Assembly: GCA_046727855.1 (NCBI GenBank)
Contig: JBKPDL010000150.1
Span: forward strand, 1-41,399
DNA length: 41,399 nt
Direction of reading: 5' to 3'
Source of the DNA: DASPWV01 sp046727855
GTDB taxonomy: Bacteria; Acidobacteriota; Vicinamibacteria; Vicinamibacterales; UBA2999
Both the position numbers and the translations under genes were made by a program. How positions within the stretch are numbered: the stretch's first letter is position 1; the number at the start of each line of letters is the position of its first letter. Shown here in pieces: positions 16,801-23,569 of the stretch. The notes beneath the pieces are model-generated. The model had not been told where the DNA came from. It ran no database searches and worked only from the letters and a program-made list of their open reading frames with translations.

Positions 16801-17357
16801 CCGGTCTCCAGCGCGATATCGACAAGCTGCAACGCGAAAGCGAGCATCAGGCGGAAGGTCAGTCGCGTAACGGACAGACCTCACAGCAGAACGGGCAGCA
16901 GAATTCCGCGCAGAACGGGCAACAGTCGCAGAACGGCAGCGGCCGTGAGGGTGCCACCGGCGAACAGGGTGGCGGTGAAACGGGCAACAATCGCGCGATT
17001 CAGGAGCTGCAGCGCGAAGTGAACGAGCGCATGCGCGAGATGAATCGCCTTGCCGACGACATCCGCCGGGAAAGTACTGGCGGACAGGGACCGAGAACGC
17101 CGGAGGAGTGGTGGCGCAGCTTCTCGGCGCCCGGGACCGAAGCGTTCAAACAGGACTTTTCGCGGTGGGAGTCGCTGAAGAAGAACCTGCTGCTAGCGCT
17201 GGAGCAGGTCGAGACCAACGCGACGGATCAGCTTCGCACGCGAGAAAACAAGGAACGGCTCAACGCCGGCGGCCACGCCGCAGTGTCGGAATCGTACCGG
17301 GAACTCGTCGAAAAGTACTATCGGTCGCTCGCCACGCCTCGAAAGCCGCAACAATAG
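13854..17357 (+). CDS. DUF4175 membrane-anchored coiled-coil protein
   Basis: A 1167-residue protein of the DUF4175 type. Two membrane helices near residues 27-80 and a third near 146-166 (WWWRGAAASLALLAVAALI) anchor it. Residues about 180-500 look like tandem beta-sandwich domains (for example VRVGEPVTITARLNGVDGG), and from about 540 to 1100 it is highly charged, predicted coiled coil. A glutamine/asparagine-rich linker built on QNQQNQQNQQ sits at about 752-778, with another N/Q-rich stretch near residue 1005. The shape suggests a long periplasmic scaffold. Start ATG 13854 is preceded by GAGGGGC. DUF4175 genes co-occur with BatA/DUF4159 families; no activity is known. Confidence 0.87.
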   Translation: MNERLHELQSVLAEVRRRWTRRAQLRAWTFGATAAATVLLAGVGAVLLVAREGLPLVLTIAIALAVAVFAIARAFWPLRRSPSNRQVARFVEENSPGLDDVLVTAVDYAGRPEASPQMREWLAGDAVRAARGVSLDSVVSSASMRKWWWRGAAASLALLAVAALISPSFERAGNLAAAYLFPTRLALEVAPGSTKVRVGEPVTITARLNGVDGGLRPMLKVIVGQQSREVRMEPAGKAGLFTLTIDKVTQSFAYSVSAAGARSPDYAITAVRPARVERIDVRYEFPKELGLAPRTEEDSGDIYGPAGTKVHLTITTDKPIASGALALEDGSRLNLTARDQLLEGDLTIEDDGSYRVALADVDGLESSGDTEYFIRTLDDRPPDVRILRPAGDKQVTPLEEVAIEARADDDYGIAAFELVLQAPGGKEKVVPFRGSKGGLTANGLHTMFMEDLDVQPGDFVTYFARARDVSRGRRSTEARSDIFFLEVKPFEEEFVAAQSQAMMGGGSGGDRGLQGLIEAQKEIIVATWKLDARARRARDARPADDIRAVSKAQADLKKRAEEAGGEMARTLGDPRRRRNNGQAPGGSDPIGKAIEAMGRAVGELDKLTTSSALPHEMEALNQLLKADAENRRRQVARQQQAGGGGGMNRSEADLSSLFDRELRKRNQTNYETPTTTEERQEEKKDELLDKIRELARRQDALNRQQRDLARNRAQIEEEELKRQLERLTREQNQLRQEADQLSRQMSQQRSGEQNQQNQQNQQGQQSQQASGQSSQGQQGTRQLREISEEMRNAASDLGRQNPEQASARGERALERLRELERQVQTATPDDRHRALGDLQLESRQLADAQRRLTNEASKTGEGQAGQDARRRLAGEQERLADRAERLQENVKRMAKSGQGDAAERKATEDAARELERQQLDDRMRKAADDLRNNQNGVRQGEDVARALDQVAQRLGAAAGTQDADSKRWSDQLARTQEMRERIAGLQRDIDKLQRESEHQAEGQSRNGQTSQQNGQQNSAQNGQQSQNGSGREGATGEQGGGETGNNRAIQELQREVNERMREMNRLADDIRRESTGGQGPRTPEEWWRSFSAPGTEAFKQDFSRWESLKKNLLLALEQVETNATDQLRTRENKERLNAGGHAAVSESYRELVEKYYRSLATPRKPQQ
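16110..16145 (+). repeat. 9-bp tandem repeat inside the DUF4175 gene
   Basis: CAGAATCAG is repeated three times exactly (16110-16136) with a fourth degenerate copy (CAGGGTCAG), encoding QNQ units. Such repeats can change length by slippage in frame, since the unit is a multiple of three. Confidence 0.85.
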
Positions 17358-17493
17358 AAGGTCCGAGGTTCCGAATTTCCGAGGTTCGGTTCCAGGGTTC
17401 CGAAGTTTCTGAAATTCGTACCTGAAACATCTGAACCCTCGAACTTCGAAACCTCGGAATCTGGAATACGGAACTTCGGAACCTCGGAACCTT
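17358..17493. repeat. 136-bp imperfect palindrome of TTCCGAGG words
   Basis: The gap after the DUF4175 stop is a large imperfect inverted repeat. The outer 24 bases of each arm (17358-17381 and the complement of about 17469-17493) match with one indel and one substitution. Variants of GGTTCCGAGG, TTCGGAAC and TTCGAAAC recur throughout. It starts one base after the DUF4175 stop codon. It could fold as a long hairpin in RNA and may attenuate transcription into the next gene. Confidence 0.75.
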
Positions 17494-17510
17494 AGACTAA
17501 GACTAATGAA

Positions 17511-19730
17511 ATGAGGTTTGCTGTCGCCCTCCCGTGGTGGGGCTACCTGCTCGCTTTTGCCGCAGCAGTTCTTGTCGCCTGGATTAGCTACGCGCGGTTT
17601 CCGTTATCGCTCACCCGGCGACAGCGCGCGGTGTTGATGGCGTTGCGCGCGGTCACATTGCTCCTCCTGGTTGCCTTTCTCCTTCGACCTGTGATCTTCG
17701 TGCAGGCTCAGGGCATCAGCGACAGCCTCGTTCCGATTCTCATCGACGTGTCGCGCAGTATGCGCATTGCCGACGCCGGCGGCGCGTCGACGCGCATCGA
17801 GCGCGCAGCTGGTCTCGTCAAGGAGCTGCAGCAACAGTTCGGTTCAAGCTTTCGCACAGAGATCGTCACCTTCGGCGAGACCGTGTCGAAAGCCGATCTG
17901 AATCAGCTCGCGGCTGATGCGCGACGCAGCGACTTGAGCGGCGCGCTGGCAGCGCTCGTCGATCGATATCGCGGCCGCCGCCTGGCCGGCATCGTCGTGG
18001 TGTCCGACGGCGGCGACACGGCGGCGGAGGAGGCGGGCACGTCGCGGCGTCTTGGCGCGCCTGTATTTGCCGTGGGCGTGGGCAGCACGCAGATTGCGCG
18101 CGATCGCGAGGTGATCAACGTCACCGCGGGTGAGCCGCTGCTGTCGGATTCGTCGATCGATCTGAGCGTGTCGGCCGTCAGCCACGGTTACGGATCCACG
18201 CCGATCGAGATTCGCGTCAGCGAAAACGGCCGGCCCGTGGATATCCGTCGCGTGACGCCGTCGAGCGATAGCGCGCCCGTTCACGAGGTGTTCACCGTGT
18301 CGCCGTCCCCTCAGACGGCAACAGTCTATAGCGTGGAGATCCCGACCGACGCAGGAGAGCTGGCGGCGGAGAACAACGTTCGCCGCGTGCTCGTGCCGCC
18401 GCAAGGTCGCAGACGGCGCGTCCTGGTGGTCGAAGGCGCGCCCGGGTTCGAGCATACGTTTCTGAAGCGCGCGCTGCAGCGCGACAGCGGGCTCGAGATC
18501 GATTCGGTCATCCGCAAGGGCCAGAACGAAGAAGGGCGTGACACCTTCATCGTGCAGGCGGGTGCCGGACGCTCGACGGCGCTGGCCGAAGGTTATCCCG
18601 TCAAGCGCGCCGAACTGTTCGCCTACGACGCGATCCTCTTCGGCAACATCGCCGGCGACTTCTTTACGCGCGATCAGCTCGCGATGACGGCCGACTTCGT
18701 CTCGCAGCGCGGCGGCGGACTGCTTGTGCTTGGCGCGCGCTCGTTCGATCGCGCCGGCCTCGTCGGCACGCCGCTCGAGGAGGTGCTGCCGGTCGATTTC
18801 ACCGATCGACGCTGGGCCGCGGCGCGTTCCAGCGTGTCCTCATCACCGCGGCCAAACGCGATCACGCTGACGATGGATGGCGCGACGCATCCGGCGACGC
18901 GACTGGCGATGACGGTTGGCGAGAGCGGCAAGCGGTGGTCGCAATTACCGCCCATGGCATCGACCGCGGCACTCGGCGCCCCGCGCCCGGGCGCGCAGGT
19001 GCTGGCGGTGACCGCGGGCGCGGGTGGCGAGCTGCGGCCGGTGATTGTCACCCAGCGCTACGGACTCGGCCGCTCGATGGTGTTCGGAGGCGAAGCGTCG
19101 TGGCGCTGGCGCATGATGCTGCCGGCCGCCGACAACACCTTCGAGATCGCGTGGCGGCAGATGGCGCGATGGCTGACGTCGGGGGCGGGCGATCCGGTGG
19201 AAATTCCGTCGACTTCAGTGACCCTTCCGGGCACGATGCAGAGCTTGAGCGTGCTCGTGCGCGACGAAGAATTCAGACCAGTTGGCGACGCCGAAGTCGT
19301 GTTGCGAGTACGAGAGCCGGGTGGCCAGGAACGAAGTGTCAGCGCGGCGCTGTCAGATCCGCAGAACGGCCGCTACGCCGCCGCGATTCGTTTCGATCAG
19401 GCCGGCGTGTACTCGGTGGCGGCCGACGTCAAGCGCGGTTCGCGGTCGCTTGGGTCGTTGACGCGGCCAATACTGGTGGGCGGCGCGGATCTCGAAATGG
19501 CCGAGCCGCGCCTCAACGAAGCCGTGCTCCGGCGCATCGCGGAGACGACTGGCGGACAATATGTGGAAGCCAGCGATATCGCGCAGGTTCCGTCGCTCAT
19601 CCGCGCGGCCGACACACAGAATGCTCCGATGGAGATGCGCGACGTGTGGGACAACGGCTGGACGCTTGCTATGATCATCGCGCTGCTGGCCGCCGAGTGG
19701 ATCGCACGCCGGCGCTTTGGATTGGCATGA
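17511..19730 (+). CDS. membrane protein with VWA and GATase-like domains
   Basis: A 739-residue protein. Two N-terminal membrane helices (residues 11-30 and 43-64) lead to a VWA domain with metal-site LIDVSRSMR (Asp79, Ser81, Ser83). Residues about 300-450 form a class I glutamine-amidotransferase-like fold (YDAILFGNIAGDFFTRDQ, then GGGLLVLGARSFDRAG) that has no cysteine at the expected nucleophile position, so it is probably non-catalytic. A beta-domain follows, and the protein ends with a membrane helix (WTLAMIIALLAAEWI). It is the second large VWA membrane protein of the operon and resembles the BatA-type protein in overall plan. Its stop overlaps the start of the caspase-like gene (ATGA). 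Confidence 0.87.
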   Translation: MRFAVALPWWGYLLAFAAAVLVAWISYARFPLSLTRRQRAVLMALRAVTLLLLVAFLLRPVIFVQAQGISDSLVPILIDVSRSMRIADAGGASTRIERAAGLVKELQQQFGSSFRTEIVTFGETVSKADLNQLAADARRSDLSGALAALVDRYRGRRLAGIVVVSDGGDTAAEEAGTSRRLGAPVFAVGVGSTQIARDREVINVTAGEPLLSDSSIDLSVSAVSHGYGSTPIEIRVSENGRPVDIRRVTPSSDSAPVHEVFTVSPSPQTATVYSVEIPTDAGELAAENNVRRVLVPPQGRRRRVLVVEGAPGFEHTFLKRALQRDSGLEIDSVIRKGQNEEGRDTFIVQAGAGRSTALAEGYPVKRAELFAYDAILFGNIAGDFFTRDQLAMTADFVSQRGGGLLVLGARSFDRAGLVGTPLEEVLPVDFTDRRWAAARSSVSSSPRPNAITLTMDGATHPATRLAMTVGESGKRWSQLPPMASTAALGAPRPGAQVLAVTAGAGGELRPVIVTQRYGLGRSMVFGGEASWRWRMMLPAADNTFEIAWRQMARWLTSGAGDPVEIPSTSVTLPGTMQSLSVLVRDEEFRPVGDAEVVLRVREPGGQERSVSAALSDPQNGRYAAAIRFDQAGVYSVAADVKRGSRSLGSLTRPILVGGADLEMAEPRLNEAVLRRIAETTGGQYVEASDIAQVPSLIRAADTQNAPMEMRDVWDNGWTLAMIIALLAAEWIARRRFGLA

Positions 19731-20689
19731 TGCGAACCTACGTGACTCTCGTCTCTCTGCTCTCGCTGTTGGTTCCGGCCGCCGCCGCGGCGGAACAGCG
19801 ATGGGCGATCGTCCTGTCTGGCGCGTCCGGCGGCGCGAAGTACGCCGAGCAGATGAATACGTGGCGAACCTCGCTGGCCACGGCACTCGTGGACCGCTAC
19901 GGCTTTGCCAAAGACAAGGTCCGAGTGTTCGTCGACGAGTCGGTCAAGACCGGCGAGCAGGGGACCGCGGCCAACGTGCGCGCCGCCATCGCGGAGACCA
20001 AAAAACAGCTCGCACGCGACGATCTTCTCCTGCTCATGCTGCTCGGCCATGGCACCTATGACGGCGAATCGGCCAAGTTCAACCTGGTTGGACCGGATTT
20101 GACCGCGGCCGAGTGGGCGACGCTTCTGAACGGCATCAACAGCAAGCTCGTCGTCATCAACACGACCGAAGCGAGCTTTCCCTTTCTCGAGCGCCTCTCG
20201 GGACCAAATCGCGTGGTGATCACCGCGACTGATTCGGCGGCGCAGAAATATGCGACGGTGTTTCCGGAATACTTCGCCAAGGCGATGGGCGAAGCATCGA
20301 GCGATCTCGACAAGAACGGCCGCACGTCGATCTTCGAGGTCTTTGCCGCCGCGAGTCTGGCCGTCAAGCAGCACTACGAGCAGCGCGGGCAGCTCACCAC
20401 TGAGCGCGCGATCATCGATGACAACGGCGACGGCGTGGGACGTGAATCCGATGCGCCGGGGCCGGATGGCGGGCTCGCCCGCATCCTCTACCTCGATAAC
20501 GAGAATCCGGCTGCCGCCAACAATCCGGAGCTCGCCGAGCTGATCAAAAAACGCCGCGATCTCGAAGCACAGGCCGAAGCATTGAAGTTGAAGAAGGACA
20601 GCATGCCAGGCCCGCAGTGGGAGGCCGAGTACGAGCGATTGATGCTCGAGCTCGCGAAAGTGTCGCGAGAAATTCGTCAGAAGTCTTGA
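19727..20689 (+). CDS. secreted caspase-fold protein lacking the catalytic cysteine
   Basis: A 320-residue protein with a signal peptide (residues 1-22). The core resembles C13/caspase-like peptidases: RWAIVLSGASGG near the start, then LLMLLGHGTYDG with the expected catalytic His108. The strand that should end in the nucleophile reads LVVINTTEASFPF, with Ala149/Ser150 where Cys is expected, and the whole protein contains no cysteine. It continues with SGPNRVVITATDS, an EF-hand-like loop (Asp193 to Glu204, DLDKNGRTSIFE) and a second calcium-type loop DDNGDG near 231-236, both usual in bacterial relatives. Residues about 268-320 are charged coiled coil. It is therefore probably a binding or scaffold protein. 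Start: ATG 19727 or 19730. Last gene of the operon. Confidence 0.78.
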   Translation: MMRTYVTLVSLLSLLVPAAAAAEQRWAIVLSGASGGAKYAEQMNTWRTSLATALVDRYGFAKDKVRVFVDESVKTGEQGTAANVRAAIAETKKQLARDDLLLLMLLGHGTYDGESAKFNLVGPDLTAAEWATLLNGINSKLVVINTTEASFPFLERLSGPNRVVITATDSAAQKYATVFPEYFAKAMGEASSDLDKNGRTSIFEVFAAASLAVKQHYEQRGQLTTERAIIDDNGDGVGRESDAPGPDGGLARILYLDNENPAAANNPELAELIKKRRDLEAQAEALKLKKDSMPGPQWEAEYERLMLELAKVSREIRQKS

Positions 20690-20737
20690 GCGCGGAATGC
20701 ACTTGCTTGGCGGTGAATTAATCAACAATCCAACTCT

Positions 20738-20806
20738 GATCTGCAATGAAAGATCTGCAATGACGCAGTGCTCGTCAGCTGAAAGCTGATCGCCGAGAGC
20801 TGAAAG
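20738..20806. repeat. two pairs of direct repeats after the operon
   Basis: GATCTGCAATGA occurs at 20738-20749 and 20752-20763, and AGCTGAAAG at 20777-20785 and 20798-20806. The stretch is non-coding and lies between the caspase-like gene and the terminator. Confidence 0.75.
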
Positions 20807-20807
20807 G

Positions 20808-20837
20808 GGTTCACAGACACAAGTGAACCGCGTTTTT
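20808..20837 (+). terminator. Rho-independent terminator of the MoxR/VWA operon
   Basis: GGTTCAC (20808-20814) and GTGAACC (20823-20829) form a 7-bp perfect stem with an 8-base loop, followed after GCG by five T residues (20833-20837). It overlaps the last bases of the convergent rhomboid-like gene. Confidence 0.7.
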
Positions 20838-21333
20838 ACGGCGACCACCACTCGACGCGCACCCGTTCGGGACGTTTCAAGACCAGGCACAGCAGCGCGC
20901 CGGCCAGCAGGCTCACCAACTGTGGCCACACCGCGGTCGTGAGCATCTCGAGGAGAAGCCAGAATCCGAGAAAGACGAATGCGGGAATCTCCACGAGGAG
21001 CAGTGGCAACGGCACGAGCACCAGCATGATCGAGTGCGGGTAGAGCAGGAAGTACGCGCCGATCACGCCGGCAACGCCGCCCGGCACGGCGTCAGCCGGC
21101 GTGGATGTCATCCAGGCCGTCGCTGCGCACAAGACAAAGAGGGCCGCGAATCGCAGGTGCCCGAGGCGATCCTCGACGGTTCGGCCGAAGAGCCACAGGT
21201 AGAGGGCGTGAAGGGCAGCAGCCGGCGCCGCGCTGCGAATGAAAAGGGACCAGAACAGAATGGAGACGGCGATCAACGCGATGGTCAGGGCGGGCGGCGT
21301 GCGCGTTGGAATGATGTCGGTGACCGGAAGCAT
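20836..21333 (-). CDS. rhomboid-like membrane protein without catalytic residues
   Basis: A 165-residue polytopic protein; I prefer ATG 21333 because MLPVTDIIPTRTPP matches the usual rhomboid N-terminus. The L1-loop hallmark LWLFGRTVEDRLGH is well kept. The active-site segment reads PGGVAGVIGAYFLLYP, with Ala88 where rhomboids have the catalytic serine of GxSG. The second catalytic histidine in the last helix is absent (LVSLLAGALL), and the HxxxN motif of helix 2 is degraded (LHALY). The protein is also shorter than active rhomboids. It is thus a pseudoprotease that may still bind membrane clients. It is convergent with the MoxR/VWA operon and divergent from the zinc-ribbon gene. Confidence 0.78.
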   Translation of the reverse strand: MLPVTDIIPTRTPPALTIALIAVSILFWSLFIRSAAPAAALHALYLWLFGRTVEDRLGHLRFAALFVLCAATAWMTSTPADAVPGGVAGVIGAYFLLYPHSIMLVLVPLPLLLVEIPAFVFLGFWLLLEMLTTAVWPQLVSLLAGALLCLVLKRPERVRVEWWSP

Positions 21334-21348
21334 CGCTGACTGCTCAAA

Positions 21349-21354
21349 TATTAT
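21349..21354 (+). promoter_or_regulatory. -10 box close to the zinc-ribbon gene start
   Basis: TATTAT lies 9 bases before ATG 21364, so a transcript would begin two to four bases before the start codon and be nearly leaderless. The opposite strand reads ATAATA over the same bases and may serve the divergent rhomboid-like gene. Confidence 0.35.
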
Positions 21355-21363
21355 GGTCGGACA

Positions 21364-21657
21364 ATGAAGTGTAAGCATTGTGGAACGGAGATCGCGGACA
21401 ACGCGCTGATCTGCTATCGATGCGGCGAAGCGACCACGGCTCGCAAGTTCGAGCCGGCGCCGGAGCCTACCCGTCGCGGGCCCATTCCGGTCATCGTCGC
21501 AATGCTTGTAATCATCGTCGCCGCCGTGTTCGGATTGCCGTATCTCGCGCCGGGTCCTGAGCGGATGGCGGGCTGGGCGGCCCTTGTCGTTGTGGTGTTC
21601 CTGACGGTGTGGCGGCTGCGTCCGGCCGGCCGGCGGCGTGGTCCCCGCTTACGCTAA
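21364..21657 (+). CDS. zinc-ribbon membrane protein
   Basis: A 97-residue protein beginning with a zinc-ribbon (CKHCGTEIADNALICYRCG, four cysteines at residues 3, 6, 17 and 20), a Pro-rich linker, then two membrane helices (IPVIVAMLVIIVAAVFGLPYL and MAGWAALVVVVFLTVW) and a basic C-terminus. It is 27 bases upstream of the FHA-GAF-phosphatase gene and probably co-transcribed. The family is widespread and functionally unassigned. Confidence 0.8.
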   Translation: MKCKHCGTEIADNALICYRCGEATTARKFEPAPEPTRRGPIPVIVAMLVIIVAAVFGLPYLAPGPERMAGWAALVVVVFLTVWRLRPAGRRRGPRLR

Positions 21658-21684
21658 TGACGCGGTATCATGGAGGCCTTGCCC

Positions 21685-23292
21685 ATGACGGGAGCACGGC
21701 TTCAGGTTAACGACGGTCTTGGCAATCGCGTAGTCCTCCTCGACAAGCCTGTGATTGCGATCGGCCGCCGCGGCGAAAATGATGTCCGTCTGGTCGGCAG
21801 CGACGTGTCACGCGATCACGCGGAGATCGCGCTCGCCGAGGGCAGCTACGTCCTTCGCGACAAGGGTTCGCGCTACGGCACGTTCGTGAACGGCGAGCAG
21901 ATATCGGAGCGGCAGCTTCGCCATGGCGATCGGATCCAGTTTGGGCGCGCCGCCGGCACCGACGTCGTGTTTCTCATCGAGGACGGACCGCCGCCCTCAT
22001 CCGATCGGCTCCATCAAACCTCGGTGGGCGACATCCGTCAGCTTGCCGCATTGCTCGAAGGGCTGCGCGCGCTTGGTTCCGGCCGCGTGCTCGACGAAGT
22101 GCTGGCGCTCGTGCTCGACGCCGCGATCGAAGTGACCGGCGCGGAACGCGGCTTCATCATGCTCGCCAACGAAGCGTCGGAGCTCGAAATGAAGCTCGCC
22201 CGTGCCAAGGGCAAGATCACCATGCCCGGCAATCGTTTCGAGACGAGCCGCAAAATTCCGGAGGACGTGTTCGGCACAGGCGAGTTGAAGGTGGTGGCGG
22301 ATCTGCTCGACGGCGACCTGGCCAACATTCACACCGGAACCGTAGCGCTCGGTATCAGGCACGTGATGTGCGCGCCGCTTCGTCTGGTGCGCTACCTCGA
22401 TCACGCCGACATGCCGTCCGACCCGAAGACGATCGGCGTCCTGTATCTCGATAGCCGCGAGAAGGGAACGATTCTTTCACCGCATACCCGAACGGCGCTC
22501 GACACGCTGGCGACCGAAGCAGGCGTGGCGATCGAACACGCCAGGCTGTATCGGGAAACGCTCGAAAAAGCGCGTATCGAGCATGAGCTGCGGATCGCCG
22601 CCGAAATTCAGCGGTCGCTCTTGCCGCCGGGTCGCCACGACGGCCCTTTCTACCACGCCATGGGCAGCTCGCTGCCGTCCCGATCGATCGGCGGAGACTT
22701 CTTCGATTACACGGACATGCTGGACGGCAGCTTTGGCTTCACGGTCGGAGATGTCTCGGGAAAAGGGCCGGCCGCGGCGCTGCTCACGGCCAAGATCCAG
22801 GGACTCCTGACCGCTCAGCTCGGCGAAGGGACACCGGCGATGACCGTTCGCCGTGTCAACACGGGTCTGGTCCGGCGGGCGATCGAGGCGAAGTACGCCA
22901 CGATGTTTCACGCGACGATGCGGACGGATGGACTGCTCACGTATTGCAACGCGGGGCACAACCCGCCGATCGTCTATGGCTCATCGGGCCTGCGTCGTCT
23001 CACGGCCGGAAGCATGCCGGTCGGCTTTTTCGAGAACGCGCCGTATGACGATGCCACCGAACAGCTCGACAAAGGCGATGCGGTTGTGATCTTCAGCGAC
23101 GGCGTGACCGAAGCGCTCGATATCCATGGCGAGGAATACGGTGAGGAACGCCTCATCGACCTGGTGCGTGACCACCACAAGTCCGACGCCGTCGAAATCC
23201 TCGAACGCATCATCAGCGACGTGCAGACGTTCGCGCGCGGAGCCGCACAGCACGACGATGTAACGGCGCTTGTCATCAAATATGCGGGGTAA
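21685..23292 (+). CDS. FHA-GAF-SpoIIE-type protein phosphatase
   Basis: A 535-residue cytoplasmic signalling protein with three domains. Residues 1-100 are an FHA domain (AIGRRGENDVRLVGSDVSRD, then HAEI and YGTFVNGEQI) that binds phosphothreonine. Residues about 115-300 are a GAF domain. Residues about 305-535 are a PP2C/SpoIIE serine phosphatase with metal-binding GGDFFDY, VGDVSGKGPAAALL, and ending VIFSDGVTEALD and HDDVTALVI. I chose ATG 21685 because GGAGG lies 8 bases upstream; ATG 21670 is in frame but has no such site. It would dephosphorylate a Ser/Thr protein, perhaps an anti-sigma factor antagonist, in response to a small ligand. No partner kinase is in the window. Confidence 0.9.
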   Translation: MTGARLQVNDGLGNRVVLLDKPVIAIGRRGENDVRLVGSDVSRDHAEIALAEGSYVLRDKGSRYGTFVNGEQISERQLRHGDRIQFGRAAGTDVVFLIEDGPPPSSDRLHQTSVGDIRQLAALLEGLRALGSGRVLDEVLALVLDAAIEVTGAERGFIMLANEASELEMKLARAKGKITMPGNRFETSRKIPEDVFGTGELKVVADLLDGDLANIHTGTVALGIRHVMCAPLRLVRYLDHADMPSDPKTIGVLYLDSREKGTILSPHTRTALDTLATEAGVAIEHARLYRETLEKARIEHELRIAAEIQRSLLPPGRHDGPFYHAMGSSLPSRSIGGDFFDYTDMLDGSFGFTVGDVSGKGPAAALLTAKIQGLLTAQLGEGTPAMTVRRVNTGLVRRAIEAKYATMFHATMRTDGLLTYCNAGHNPPIVYGSSGLRRLTAGSMPVGFFENAPYDDATEQLDKGDAVVIFSDGVTEALDIHGEEYGEERLIDLVRDHHKSDAVEILERIISDVQTFARGAAQHDDVTALVIKYAG

Positions 23293-23569
23293 CAGCCGTA
23301 AAGGCCGCAGGCTCGCCCTGATCGTCTGGGCGGCTTTCGCGTTTGTCACCTGGAACGTCGTGTTCGATCGCCACGTTTACCTCGCCGCAGTTCAATTCAC
23401 TCAGCAACAGATCGTGCGATATCAGAATGGGGAGGCGTTAGGCTCCATCGAGGCGGCGTTTTCGCCACGGGTTGGCGAGGCCGCTCGGCGGGCGTCGCTG
23501 TGGGGCGGTTCAGTCCTTGTGGTCGGCCTGATTCTTGCGTTCGTGGCAGGGCGCAGCGAGAAGTCATGA
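23282..23569 (+). CDS. small two-helix membrane protein, unknown
   Basis: A 95-residue protein starting at ATG 23282, 11 bases inside the end of the phosphatase gene. It has a basic N-terminus, a helix (RLALIVWAAFAFVTWNVVF), a polar middle (QQQIVRYQNGEALGSIEAAF) and a second helix (GGSVLVVGLILAFVAG). Its stop overlaps the next start (ATGA). I do not recognise the family. Translational coupling on both sides makes it a genuine gene of this operon. Confidence 0.72.
   Translation: MRGNSRKGRRLALIVWAAFAFVTWNVVFDRHVYLAAVQFTQQQIVRYQNGEALGSIEAAFSPRVGEAARRASLWGGSVLVVGLILAFVAGRSEKS

Noticed and set aside
14910..16847. 645-codon open frame on the minus strand opposite the DUF4175 gene
   Set aside because: It is the antisense shadow of a GC-rich coding region; its hydrophobic leucine runs are complements of the Gln/Arg/Glu-rich coiled coil, and it matches no family.
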